DNA of 64,000 bases, from contig NZ_JOCT01000011.1 in NCBI RefSeq assembly GCF_000717875.1, positions 124,001 to 188,000 on the forward strand, in the 5' to 3' direction. A program made the translations under genes and the position numbers. Under the pieces are notes generated by a model. That model made no database searches. It was not told the origin of the DNA and saw only the letters and a program-made list of their open reading frames with translations. Numbering within the stretch: the first letter of the stretch is position 1; every line of letters begins with the position of its first letter. Below are positions 38,978-47,250 of the stretch, in pieces. The DNA comes from Streptomyces sp. NRRL S-455. Lineage in GTDB: Bacteria; Actinomycetota; Actinomycetes; Streptomycetales; Streptomycetaceae.

Positions 38978-40600
38978 TCAGATGTGCGCCGCACCCGCGC
39001 CGGCGCCCGCGTTCTCACCACGCTTCGTCAGGAACGCCACCAGTACCGCCACCACGGCCACCCCGGCGGCGACGAGTGACGCCGCGCTCATGCCCGAGAT
39101 GAACGTGTCGTGCGCGACACCCGTGATCTTCGCGGCGATGGCGTCCGGCGTGCCCGGGGCCACCGGCGGGACACCGACCTGGACCGCCTCGGACGCCTGG
39201 TGCTCCTGCTCCGGCGTGAGCGGCGGGAGCCCCGCCTCGGTCCAGTTGCCCGCGAGGTCGCTGTTGACCTTGGAGGCCATCACCGCGCCCAGCACGGCCG
39301 TACCGAGGCTGCCGCCGATCTGCATGGCGGCCTGCTGGAGACCACCGGCGACACCCGACAGCTCCATCGGCGCGTTGCCGACGATGACTTCGGTGGCGCC
39401 GACCATGACCGGCGCGAGACCGAGGCCGAGCAGGGCGAACCAGAGCGACATGATGCCGCTGCCGGTGTCCGTCTCCAGCGTCGACATCCCGTACATGGCG
39501 ATCGCGGTGAGCGCCATGCCGCCCGCGAGCGGGACCCGGGGGCCGAACTTGGTGATCATCGCACCGGCGAGCGGCGAGCCGACGATCATCATGCCGGTGA
39601 GCGGCAGCAGGTGCAGGCCCGCGTCGATCGGGCTCATGCCGTGCACGTTCTGCAGGTAGAACGTCACGAAGAACAGGCCGCCCATGAACGCGATGGCCAT
39701 CAGGACCATCAGCACGACACCCGCGGACAGCGCCACGGAGCGGAACAGGGCGAGCGGGATCAGCGGCTCCTTGACCTTCGTCTCCCAGAAGGCGAAGAGC
39801 GCGAAGCCCAGCACGGCGGCGCCGAGGAAGCCGAGCGTCTTCGCGTCGCCCCAGCCCCACTCCGACGGCGGGGCCTTGATGAGCGCCCACACCAGGCAGA
39901 ACACGGCCGTCGACAGCAGGGCGATGCCCAGGATGTCGAAGGAGCGCGGGGCGTTCTCGGCGCGGTGGTCCAGCAGGATCAGCACGCCGAGGACCACGGC
40001 GAGGACACCGACCGGCACGTTGATGAAGAACACCGACTGCCAGTTGACGTGCTCGACGAGCACGCCGCCGAGGATCGGGCCGCCCGCCGTGGACGCGCCG
40101 ATGACCATGCCCCAGATGCCGATGGCCATGTTCAGCTTCTCGGCCGGGAAGGTGGCCCGCAGCAGGCCGAGCGCGGCCGGCATCAGCAGCGCGCCGAACA
40201 GGCCCTGCAGGACGCGGAAGACGACGACGAACGCGATGCTGTCGGACAGCCCGATGGCGCCCGAGGCGGCGGCGAAGCCGACGACGCCGATGAGGAACGT
40301 CTGCCGGTGGCCGAAGCGGTCGCCGAGCTTGCCGGCGGTGATCAGGGAGACCGCGAGGGCGAGGAAGTATCCGTTGGTGATCCACTGCACCTCGGCGAAG
40401 GTGGCGCCGAGGTCCTTCTGGATCGCCGGGTTGGCTATGGCCACGATGGTGCCGTCGAGGGCCACCATCATGACCCCCACAGCGACGGTGATGAGGGTGA
40501 GCCAGGGGTGCCCGCGCAGCCCCTTGCCCGGCGTCGCGTCCGACGGCGCGTCCGGTGCGCCCCCCGACCCCGTCGTGTCGATGGTGGTCTGACTAGTCAT
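38978..40600 (-). CDS. DHA2-family MFS multidrug exporter
   Basis: This 540-residue protein is a 14-helix EmrB/QacA-type drug:H+ antiporter. Visible motifs are VALDGTIVAIANPAIQKDL (motif D1), GKLGDRFGHRQTFLIG (loop motif A), FRVLQGLFGALLMPAALG (motif B), and GGPILGGVLVEHVNWQSVFFIN (motif C). The C-terminal tail is Ala/Gly-rich. It is divergent from the TetR gene at 40716, so it is probably its target; inverted repeats lie between them. The substrate is unknown. The ATG is at 40600. Confidence 0.92.
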   Translation of the reverse strand: MTSQTTIDTTGSGGAPDAPSDATPGKGLRGHPWLTLITVAVGVMMVALDGTIVAIANPAIQKDLGATFAEVQWITNGYFLALAVSLITAGKLGDRFGHRQTFLIGVVGFAAASGAIGLSDSIAFVVVFRVLQGLFGALLMPAALGLLRATFPAEKLNMAIGIWGMVIGASTAGGPILGGVLVEHVNWQSVFFINVPVGVLAVVLGVLILLDHRAENAPRSFDILGIALLSTAVFCLVWALIKAPPSEWGWGDAKTLGFLGAAVLGFALFAFWETKVKEPLIPLALFRSVALSAGVVLMVLMAIAFMGGLFFVTFYLQNVHGMSPIDAGLHLLPLTGMMIVGSPLAGAMITKFGPRVPLAGGMALTAIAMYGMSTLETDTGSGIMSLWFALLGLGLAPVMVGATEVIVGNAPMELSGVAGGLQQAAMQIGGSLGTAVLGAVMASKVNSDLAGNWTEAGLPPLTPEQEHQASEAVQVGVPPVAPGTPDAIAAKITGVAHDTFISGMSAASLVAAGVAVVAVLVAFLTKRGENAGAGAGAAHI

Positions 40601-40613
40601 ACGCCGAGGCTAA

Positions 40614-40662
40614 TGACAGCCACTGACAATTGACAAACCAATTCACTAGTCGGTAACTGTCA
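40614..40662. promoter_or_regulatory. Inverted repeats between exporter and TetR gene
   Basis: TGACAGCCACTGAC (40614-40627) and GTCGGTAACTGTCA (40649-40662) are near-complementary (11 of 14). A perfect AATTG-N6-CAATT (40628-40643) lies between them. Both sit in the 115-base gap, 14 bases upstream of the exporter ATG. This is a likely TetR operator. Confidence 0.55.
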
Positions 40663-40715
40663 CGTCACGCCCGTATAGCCTGAACTGGGAAGACACCGCA
40701 GACGAGAGGCACCTG

Positions 40716-41348
40716 TTGAACCTGCGCGAACGAAAGAAGCTGCGCACCCGGGACGCGCTGCTGCGGGCCGCCCTGGAACTGTTCGCCACGCGGGGGTACG
40801 AGGAGACGACCGTCGACGACATCGCCGCCGCCGTCGACGTCTCGCAGCGCACCTTCTTCCGCTACTTCGCCGGCAAGGAGGAGACGGCGTTCTTCGTGCC
40901 GCGGCTGGCCGAGGCACACGTCGTCGAGGCCGTACGGGCGCGGCCGCCGGGCGAGCCGCCGCTGGACGCGCTGCGCCGGGCCGTGCTGGAGAGCTGGGAC
41001 AGGATCAACGAGGCCGTCGAGGAGCTCGTGCCGATCGAGCTCCACATGCGCGTCTACCGGGTGATCGAGTCGACGCCCGCACTGCTCGCCGCGCATCTGC
41101 GGCGGGCGGCGGAGCTGGAGGAGCAGCTCGCGCAGATCATCGCCGAGCGCGAGGGGCTCGACGCGGACGTGGATCCGCGGCCCAGGATCATCGTGGCCCT
41201 GTTCGGCGGGGTGATTCGTGTCACCGAGAGACTGTGGTCCGCGGGGGACGACCTCAGCCTCGACGCGATGCGCCAACTCACCACGACCTACCTGGATCAG
41301 GTGGGTCCGGCCCTGGCGGAGAACTGGCGTACAGAGCCCTCCCCTTAG
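40716..41348 (+). CDS. TetR-family transcriptional regulator
   Basis: The protein has 210 residues. The HTH is RERKKLRTRDALLRAALELF then GYEETTVDDIAAAVDVSQRTFFRYFAGKEE (residues 3-52), the TetR helix-turn-helix with its Y/F-x-x-F-x-x-K-E end. The C-terminal ligand domain is helical and Ala/Leu-rich. It is divergent from the DHA2 exporter and probably represses it. The start is a TTG at 40716 behind GAGAGG. Confidence 0.9.
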   Translation: MNLRERKKLRTRDALLRAALELFATRGYEETTVDDIAAAVDVSQRTFFRYFAGKEETAFFVPRLAEAHVVEAVRARPPGEPPLDALRRAVLESWDRINEAVEELVPIELHMRVYRVIESTPALLAAHLRRAAELEEQLAQIIAEREGLDADVDPRPRIIVALFGGVIRVTERLWSAGDDLSLDAMRQLTTTYLDQVGPALAENWRTEPSP

Positions 41349-41421
41349 CACACACACCGAAACGTGATCCCGGTCACTTGGTTAACGCGAGACCCTCTCG
41401 TTCTCCTAGTGTGTCCTTTCA

Positions 41422-42630
41422 GTGACTTCCTTCGACACCTCCCCGCAGCTGAACGTCTGGCGCGCACTGCTCGCTCTGGCCGTCGTGTTCGTGATGCTGG
41501 CGACCACCGGCTGGACCGCCCTGCGCAACCAGCGGGGCGACACGCCGCTGCAGGCCTCGCTCTCCGCCTGGGAGCACGGCCGCATCGGCGGTCACCGGCT
41601 GCCGGACCCGCAGTCCCAGCCGAAGAAACTGGCCCGCTTCTTCGCCTCGCTCACCGAGCGGGAGCAGGCGGGCCTGGTCCGGAAGTATCCGCTCGCGGTC
41701 GGCAACATGAACGGTGCCCCGGTCGAGCTGCGCTACCGCGCCAACCGCATCGCGCTCGCCAAGGCGCGCGAGGTCGAGCGGGAACGCATGCACGACGAGC
41801 GCCTCACCCGGGCCGGGAAGCACGAGGCCGGCCGCAGGATGCACCGCTTCGAGGACCTCATGGAGAAGGGCCGCCGCATCCTGGCCTTCGACCCCGAGGG
41901 CTCGGGCCGGGTGGCGGAGGTCTTCGGCGACCTGCGGAAGGCGGACCGGATCTCGGTCGTCGTTCCCGGTGTGGACACCGACCTGCTCACCTTCCAGCGC
42001 ACGAACCGCGAGTACTCGGCGCCCGTCGGCATGGCCAAGTCGCTGTACGCGGCCGAGAGGACGGCGAGCCCCTCGACCCGTACGGCCGTGATCGCCTGGG
42101 CCGACTACAAGGCGCCGAGCGGACTCGGCATCGACTCGGCGACGGCGATGCGCGCCGAGGAGGGCGCGGTCCGGCTCAACGCGCTGGTGCGGGCGCTGCC
42201 CGGCGGCTCGCCGGTCTCGCTGTTCTGCCACAGCTACGGCTCGGTGGTGTGCGGGGTCGCGGCGCGCGAGCTGCCCGGCCGGGTGGCCGACATCGCCGTG
42301 GCCGGCAGCCCCGGCATGCGCGTCCAGAAGGCCGCCCAGCTGCACACCACCGCCCGTGTGTGGGCGATGCGGGACGCCGACGACTGGATCCAGGACGTGC
42401 CGTACCTGGAGGTCGGCGGGCTGGGCCACGGGGCCGACCCGATGTCCGCCGGGTTCGGCGCGCGGGTGCTGTCGGCGCAGGGGGCGAAGGGTCACGCCGG
42501 CTACTTCGAGCCGGGTACGGCAAGTCTGATGAATTTCGCAGAGATCGGCGTCGGCGCATACCGCTCGGTGCACTGCGCGCAGGAGGACGGCGTGTGCCGG
42601 ACCGGTTTGTCCGGTACGGCGGCGGCCTGA
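41422..42630 (+). CDS. DUF1023 alpha/beta-hydrolase, membrane-anchored
   Basis: The protein has 402 residues. One N-terminal membrane helix (ALLALAVVFVMLATTGWTAL, about residues 14-33) is followed by a coiled region and a DUF1023 alpha/beta-hydrolase domain (about 165-370): VVVPGVDTDLLTFQR, nucleophile elbow FCHSYGSVVCGVAA, and DADDWIQDVPYLEVGGLGHG, which could hold the acid and His. DUF1023 proteins are common in actinobacteria; the substrate is unknown. The GTG at 41422 has no ribosome site; a TAGTGT lies 9 bases before it. Confidence 0.82.
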   Translation: MTSFDTSPQLNVWRALLALAVVFVMLATTGWTALRNQRGDTPLQASLSAWEHGRIGGHRLPDPQSQPKKLARFFASLTEREQAGLVRKYPLAVGNMNGAPVELRYRANRIALAKAREVERERMHDERLTRAGKHEAGRRMHRFEDLMEKGRRILAFDPEGSGRVAEVFGDLRKADRISVVVPGVDTDLLTFQRTNREYSAPVGMAKSLYAAERTASPSTRTAVIAWADYKAPSGLGIDSATAMRAEEGAVRLNALVRALPGGSPVSLFCHSYGSVVCGVAARELPGRVADIAVAGSPGMRVQKAAQLHTTARVWAMRDADDWIQDVPYLEVGGLGHGADPMSAGFGARVLSAQGAKGHAGYFEPGTASLMNFAEIGVGAYRSVHCAQEDGVCRTGLSGTAAA

Positions 42631-42705
42631 CGCGCGTAGAGGCGCAGGAACTGCGGTCTGCTCGGGAGGGGGACGGAGGAGCGCGTGCCGCATACGATGA
42701 GCCGC

Positions 42706-43554
42706 ATGGGTGACGTACTGGCCGGATTTCATGCCGCCTGGGAGTTCGAGTCCGACTCCGTGCTCATCCGTTACGAACGGGGGATTCGGACACCCAAGCT
42801 CTTCCAGGCGCTGGGCGAACGCCGCGTTCCGCTCGACGCGATCGCCGGGGTGACGCTGACGCGCGGGAGACGCGGCACGGTCGTGCTGCGCGTCGAACCG
42901 CGGCCCGGAGCGGACCCGTTGATGGAGGCGGCCGCCGGGCAGCTGAAAGAGAGCGGCGATCCCTACCGGCTGGTGCTGCCCGCCGAGCGGGAGGTGCTCG
43001 CCGAGTACTACGCCGACGAGCTGAAGTCGCTGCTCAGGGAGTCCGGGCCGGCGGAGCGGTTTCTGGTGGAGCCGCCGAAGGGGCCGTTGTCGTTCAAGGC
43101 GTACGACGGGAAGGCGACCTTCGACGGTCGGACCGTGAACTTCCGGTGGTTCTGGACGGGGGCGTCGTCGGCGAAGTGGAAGGCCGGCGACCAGACGTTT
43201 CCCGTCGGGGAGCTGAGCGGGGTGGAGTGGCGGTCGCCGGAGGTGTTCGAGGGGCATCTGCGGTTGGTGCGGCGGGACGCGGGGGCGTCGGCCGCGCAGG
43301 CCGACCAGGATCCCGCGGCGGTGGTGTTCGGGCTGGGGTACGGGCCCGTGCACGAGTCGCTGCCGTTCGCCGCGGCGGTGCTGGCGGCGGTGCGGGCGTC
43401 CAGCCCGGTGGTTGCCGTTTCCGCGGCCGGCCCGCGCCGTGATCCTGCGGACATCGCCGAGCGGATTCGGCATCTCGGGGAGCTGCATCAGGCCGGGCTC
43501 GTGACAGATGAGGAGTTTTCGGTCAAAAAGGCCGAGTTGCTGGCGGAGCTCTAG
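42706..43554 (+). CDS. DUF4429 protein with C-terminal SHOCT motif
   Basis: This protein has 282 residues. It contains two DUF4429 repeats: MGDVLAGFHAAWEFESDSVL with FQALGERRVPLDAIAGVTL, and FKAYDGKATFDGRTVNFRWF with FPVGELSGVEW. The C-terminus, IAERIRHLGELHQAGLVTDE, is a SHOCT motif (short C-terminal domain, often seen with oligomerisation). DUF4429 domains resemble a PH-like fold. TACGAT ends 7 bases before the ATG at 42706, so a leaderless start is favoured over the ATG at 42697. Confidence 0.82.
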   Translation: MGDVLAGFHAAWEFESDSVLIRYERGIRTPKLFQALGERRVPLDAIAGVTLTRGRRGTVVLRVEPRPGADPLMEAAAGQLKESGDPYRLVLPAEREVLAEYYADELKSLLRESGPAERFLVEPPKGPLSFKAYDGKATFDGRTVNFRWFWTGASSAKWKAGDQTFPVGELSGVEWRSPEVFEGHLRLVRRDAGASAAQADQDPAAVVFGLGYGPVHESLPFAAAVLAAVRASSPVVAVSAAGPRRDPADIAERIRHLGELHQAGLVTDEEFSVKKAELLAEL

Positions 43555-43579
43555 CGTCTGCGGGGTGCTGCGCGCCGGC

Positions 43580-43655
43580 GAGTGCGGGTTGTCCGTGGCC
43601 GGTCGCGCCCAGGCGGCGGAGCCGCATATCGATGCGGCCCCGCGCCCCTGGGGTG
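43580..43655. repeat. Dispersed repeat copy after the DUF4429 gene
   Basis: The copy reads GTGCGGGTTGTCCGTGGCCG, GTCGCGCCCAGGCGGCGGAG, CCGCATATCGATGCGGCC and CCGCGCCCCTGGGG. It matches the other copies at 23.2, 25.8 and 52.3 kb and is between convergent genes. It may act as a terminator through its GC-rich arms. Confidence 0.7.
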
Positions 43656-43660
43656 TTTCT

Positions 43661-44677
43661 CTACTCCCTGCCTGCAGAGGTGAAGGCCATGTCCGCGTAG
43701 CGGTTGCCCGCCACCTGGGCCGCTATGCCGTCCAGCAGGTCCAGTTGTTCATCCGTCAGGACGATCCTCGTCGCTGCCGCGTTCTCCTCCACCCTGGACG
43801 GCTTGCGGGTGCCCGGGATGGGGATGACGGGGAGGTCGTGGACCGAGGCCTGCTGCTGGACCCAGGCAAGGGCGATCTGGCCCACAGAGGCGCCATGGGC
43901 GTCGGCCACCGAGCGGATCAGCTCCAGCAGGGCCGCGTTCCTCGTCGCGTTCTCGCCCGTGAAGCGAGGCTGCTGGCGGCGGAAGTCGTCCGGGGTCAGG
44001 TCCTGGTCGGCGTTGGCGAAGGAGCCCGTGAGGAATCCGCGGCCCAGGGGCGAGTACGGGACGAGGGCCACGCCCAGGTCGCGGGCCGCCGGAACCACCT
44101 TCGGCTCGATGTCGCGGCTGAACAGCGACCACTCCGACTGCACGGCTGCGACGGGATGGACGGTGTGGGCGGCGCGCAGCTCGTCGGCCGTGACCTCGCT
44201 CAGGCCGAGGTGCTTGACCTTGCCCTCGCGGACCAGGTCGGCCATCGTGCCGACGGTCTCCTCGATCGGCACGTTCACATCGCGCCGGTGCATGTAGTAG
44301 AGGTCGATGACGTCGACGTCGAGGCGCTTCAGACTGGCCTCGACGGCCTGGCGGATGTAGGGCGGGTCATTGCGGATCACCCGGCGGGTCGGGTCGTCCG
44401 GTGGGATCGACAGGGAGAACTTGGTCGCGATGACGACCTCGTCGCGGTGCGCCTTGAAGAACGGGGCCAGGAACCGCTCGTTCTCCCCCGCGCCGTACGC
44501 GTCGGCCGTGTCGTAGAGGGTGACGCCCAGTTCGAGGGCGCGTTCCAGGGTGGCCCGGGACGCGTCCGCGTCCGAGGGGCCGTAGCCGAAGCTCATGCCC
44601 ATGCAGCCGAGGCCCTGGACGCCCACCTCGGGGCCGTCGTCGCCGAGCTTCGCCGTCGTGATCCTGCCGTCCGTCAT
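43661..44677 (-). CDS. Aldo-keto reductase
   Basis: This 338-residue TIM-barrel protein has the AKR signature. Catalytic tetrad positions are visible: Asp in TLYDTADAYGAGENERF with its Tyr, Lys in VVIATKFSLSIP, and His in YYMHRRDVNVP. NADPH-binding residues lie in SPLGRGFLTGSF and PIPGTRKPSRVEENAAA. It reduces aldehydes or ketones; the substrate is unknown. It overlaps the upstream MerR gene by ATGA (44674-44677), so the two are translationally coupled. Confidence 0.92.
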   Translation of the reverse strand: MTDGRITTAKLGDDGPEVGVQGLGCMGMSFGYGPSDADASRATLERALELGVTLYDTADAYGAGENERFLAPFFKAHRDEVVIATKFSLSIPPDDPTRRVIRNDPPYIRQAVEASLKRLDVDVIDLYYMHRRDVNVPIEETVGTMADLVREGKVKHLGLSEVTADELRAAHTVHPVAAVQSEWSLFSRDIEPKVVPAARDLGVALVPYSPLGRGFLTGSFANADQDLTPDDFRRQQPRFTGENATRNAALLELIRSVADAHGASVGQIALAWVQQQASVHDLPVIPIPGTRKPSRVEENAAATRIVLTDEQLDLLDGIAAQVAGNRYADMAFTSAGRE

Positions 44678-45138
44678 CGGGACCTCTCCGACACCGGGCC
44701 ACGCCCGGCGTCCGCGTAGATACTGATCTTCCGGTCGAGCACGGCGAGCGTGCCCCGGAGTTCGTCGATCCTGGCCAGGACGTCCTCACGGGTCGTCTTC
44801 AGCAGCTCGAAGCGCTCGCCGTAGGTGTGGTCGCCCTCGCGCACCAGTTCCGCGTACCGCACCATGTCCGCGACCGGCATGCCCGTCAGACGGAGCTTGC
44901 CGACGAGGTCGAGCCAGTCGAGATCGCGGTTGGTGTAGCGGCGCTGGCCGGTGTGGGACCGGTCGATGTGCGGCATCAGGCCGATGCGCTCGTACCAGCG
45001 CAGGGTGTGCGCCGTCAGGCCGGTGAAGGCGACGACCTCACTGATCGTGTACCTGTCCTGGCCGTCCGGGCGCCTGCTCTGCGGCGGCGGCCCGGCGCAG
45101 GTGTCGGTCCTGGCCCCCGTGGTTTCCATCACCGTCAT
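44674..45138 (-). CDS. MerR-family transcriptional regulator
   Basis: The protein has 154 residues. A disordered N-terminus of about 27 residues precedes the MerR HTH: YTISEVVAFTGLTAHTLRWY, ERIGLMPHIDRSHTGQRRY and NRDLDWLDLVGKL. The C-terminal helix (ELVREGDHTYGERFELL ... LAVLDRKISIYADAG) forms the dimer coiled coil. It is probably a stress or redox regulator controlling its own operon with the aldo-keto reductase. The ATG at 45138 is near the transcription start predicted from the promoter next to it, so the mRNA may be leaderless. Confidence 0.92.
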   Translation of the reverse strand: MTVMETTGARTDTCAGPPPQSRRPDGQDRYTISEVVAFTGLTAHTLRWYERIGLMPHIDRSHTGQRRYTNRDLDWLDLVGKLRLTGMPVADMVRYAELVREGDHTYGERFELLKTTREDVLARIDELRGTLAVLDRKISIYADAGRGPVSERSR

Positions 45139-45145
45139 GGCTCCA

Positions 45146-45176
45146 ACGCTAGGACCTTGGAGTGCACTCCAAGCAA
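45146..45176 (-). promoter_or_regulatory. MerR-type promoter with 19-base spacer and operator palindrome
   Basis: On the minus strand TTGCTT (-35, 45176-45171) and TAGCGT (-10, 45151-45146) are separated by 19 bases. That spacer is the length typical of MerR-activated promoters. The perfect palindrome CTTGGAGTGCACTCCAAG (45156-45173) lies in it, so the regulator would untwist its own promoter. Confidence 0.85.
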
Positions 45177-45236
45177 GCGCCGACGGTAAGAAATCGGCAG
45201 GACGTTTCCTGAACCGGCTGGTTAGCGTACGGAGTC

Positions 45237-45707
45237 ATGAGTCTCGTACGCCGCGCCCTGCCCGAAGACGCCGGGGAAGTCCTGCGCCTGCGCCAAATCA
45301 TGATCGACTCGGTGTTCGCCGCCGACCCCTCCATCGCCTGGCACGGGGATTCCCTCCCGACGCTGAGAAGCAAACTGGGCGAGCCGGACGGGGACTTCGT
45401 GGCGTTCGTCGTGGACCACCCGGAGCGGCCGGGGGCGCTGGCGTCGCTGGTGGCCGGGACGATCGACTACCGCATCGGGAAGTCGGGTGACCCGCGGGGC
45501 ATGGTGGGGTTCGTCTTCAGCGTCGCCACCGACCCGGACGCCCGGCGACGCGGGTACGCGCGGGCGTGCATGACCAGCCTGCTGGAGTGGTTCCGCGAGC
45601 GTGGCGCCCGGCGCGTGCAACTGACGGCCTCGCCGGAGGCGGAACCGCTGTACGTGTCCCTCGGCTTCCGGCCCAAGCCCGACCCCTTGCTGGAGCTCAC
45701 GCTCTGA
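45237..45707 (+). CDS. GNAT family N-acetyltransferase
   Basis: This 156-residue acetyltransferase starts MSLVRRALPEDAGEVLRLRQ. Core: GFVFSVATDPDARRRGYARA (acetyl-CoA motif, R-R-x-G-Y-A), CMTSLLEWFRERGARRVQLTA and the end PLYVSLGFRPKPDPL. The substrate is unknown. It is the divergent neighbour of the MerR gene. TAGCGT lies 8 bases before the ATG, suggesting a near-leaderless mRNA. Confidence 0.85.
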   Translation: MSLVRRALPEDAGEVLRLRQIMIDSVFAADPSIAWHGDSLPTLRSKLGEPDGDFVAFVVDHPERPGALASLVAGTIDYRIGKSGDPRGMVGFVFSVATDPDARRRGYARACMTSLLEWFRERGARRVQLTASPEAEPLYVSLGFRPKPDPLLELTL

Positions 45708-45725
45708 GCGCATAGGCTCGAACGC

Positions 45726-46541
45726 ATGTCGCTGAAGAGCCTCGCGTTGATCGAGAACTGGCCGGTTCCCACCGCTGCGGCCGGTGTCGTACGAGCGGAC
45801 GGCACCGTCCTCGGCACCCACGGACCGGCCGGACAGCGGTTCCCGCTCGCGTCGGTGACCAAGCCGCTGGCCGCCTACGCGGTGCTCGTCGCCTACGAGG
45901 AAGGCGCGATCGAGTTCGACGAGCCCGCGGGCCCGCCCGGCTCGACGGTCCGGCACCTGCTCGCGCACACCTCGGGCCTCGCCTTCGACGAGCACAAGGT
46001 CACGGCCCCGCCCGGGGAGCGGCGGCTGTACTCGAACGCCGGCTTCGAGCAGCTGGGCGACCATGTCGCGAAGGCCACCGACATCCCGTTCGCGGAGTAC
46101 CTGCGGCAGGCGGTGCTGGAGCCGCTGGGGATGGCCTCGACGAGCCTCGACGGCTCTCCGGCCAAGGACGGCGTGTCCACGGTCGAGGATCTGCTGCGGT
46201 TCGCGGCCGAGGTGCAGGCGCCGCGTCTGCTGGACCCGCGTACGGTCGCCGAGGCGATGACCGTGCACTACCCGGGCACGAAGGGTGTCCTGCCGGGGTA
46301 CGGCCACCAGAACCCCAACGACTGGGGGCTCGGCTTCGAGATCCGCGACTCCAAGTCGCCGCACTGGACGGGCTCTTCGTCCTCACCCCGCACGTTCGGG
46401 CATTTCGGGCAGTCCGGTACGTTCCTGTGGATCGACCCCGACGCGCGGGCCGCGTGCGTCGCGCTGACGGACCGGGCGTTCGGGCCGTGGGCGATCGAGG
46501 CGTGGCCGGCGTTCACGGACGCGGTGCTCGCGGAGCTCTAG
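45726..46541 (+). CDS. Beta-lactamase-fold serine hydrolase (class C type)
   Basis: The protein has 271 residues. The penicillin-recognising motifs are present: SxxK in PLASVTKPLAAYA, the YxN-type in RRLYSNAGFEQLGDHVAK, and a KTG-equivalent HxG in FGHFGQSGTFLWID. No signal peptide is visible, so it is cytoplasmic and probably an esterase or peptidase rather than a resistance enzyme. TAGGCT ends 7 bases before the ATG, and there is no ribosome site, so it is probably leaderless. Its stop shares CTAG with the pirin gene. Confidence 0.88.
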   Translation: MSLKSLALIENWPVPTAAAGVVRADGTVLGTHGPAGQRFPLASVTKPLAAYAVLVAYEEGAIEFDEPAGPPGSTVRHLLAHTSGLAFDEHKVTAPPGERRLYSNAGFEQLGDHVAKATDIPFAEYLRQAVLEPLGMASTSLDGSPAKDGVSTVEDLLRFAAEVQAPRLLDPRTVAEAMTVHYPGTKGVLPGYGHQNPNDWGLGFEIRDSKSPHWTGSSSSPRTFGHFGQSGTFLWIDPDARAACVALTDRAFGPWAIEAWPAFTDAVLAEL

Positions 46542-47188
46542 CTCATTTCCCAGATGAGCAGCTCGGCCTGGGTCAGGCCCTCGGCCTCCAGGCCCTTGGA
46601 CTCGGTGACGCGAGCCGCGTCGCCGGCGTCCAGCTCCTCGCCGTCCAGGCGCACCGCACCGCGTACGACATGGACGTACGCGTGCGCCGCGTCCGGCACC
46701 GCCGTCCGCTCCCCCGCCCCCAGCCGCCGCACGTGCAGCATCGCGCCGGCCTCCGGGACGGCGTAGGGCGTGGAGTCGGCGATGCCGTGGACGACCTCGT
46801 AGAACGGGTCGCCGCCGGGCCGGAGCGGGGCCAGCCACATCTGGATGAAGGTCAGGGGCCCCGGGCCGTCGTTGCGCTCCACGTGGCGCACGCCGCCCGC
46901 CGAACTCAGCCGCTGCACGTCTCCGTGGCGCACCACCGACTCGTGCCCGGTGGAGTCCCGGTGCGTCAGCTCGCCCTCCACCACCCACGTCACGATCTCG
47001 GTGTGGCTGTGCGGGTGCTCGTCGAAGCCGGCGCCGGGCGCCAGACGCTCCTCGTTGCAGGCGAGCAGCGAGCCGAAGCGCAGGTTGTCCGGGTCGTAGT
47101 GGGGGCCGAAGGAGAAGGCGTGCCACGTCTCGATACCGGTGGCCCGGTCCCCTCCGGGATAGCGCTCATGTCCACGCCGTACGTCCAT
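46538..47188 (-). CDS. Pirin-family bicupin
   Basis: This 216-residue protein has two cupin halves. The metal motif in the N-terminal half is FDEHPHSHTEIVTWVVEGEL (His-x-His...Glu). YDPDNLRFGSLLACNEE, VRHGDVQRLSSAGGVRHVER and LTFIQMWLAP follow. The C-terminal half is a shorter cupin (VHVVRGAVRLDGEELDAGDA). It is probably an Fe-dependent quercetinase-like or redox sensor protein. The start is uncertain: the ATG at 47188, or the GTG at 47191, with TACGGT ending 7 bases before the latter; a further GTG at 47215 is possible. Confidence 0.85.
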   Translation of the reverse strand: MDVRRGHERYPGGDRATGIETWHAFSFGPHYDPDNLRFGSLLACNEERLAPGAGFDEHPHSHTEIVTWVVEGELTHRDSTGHESVVRHGDVQRLSSAGGVRHVERNDGPGPLTFIQMWLAPLRPGGDPFYEVVHGIADSTPYAVPEAGAMLHVRRLGAGERTAVPDAAHAYVHVVRGAVRLDGEELDAGDAARVTESKGLEAEGLTQAELLIWEMS

Positions 47189-47250
47189 CACGAGGTCCAC
47201 CGTAGACCCGGCCACGCACCCTCCCGTCCGGATAAGGCAGTCTTGTCCCC

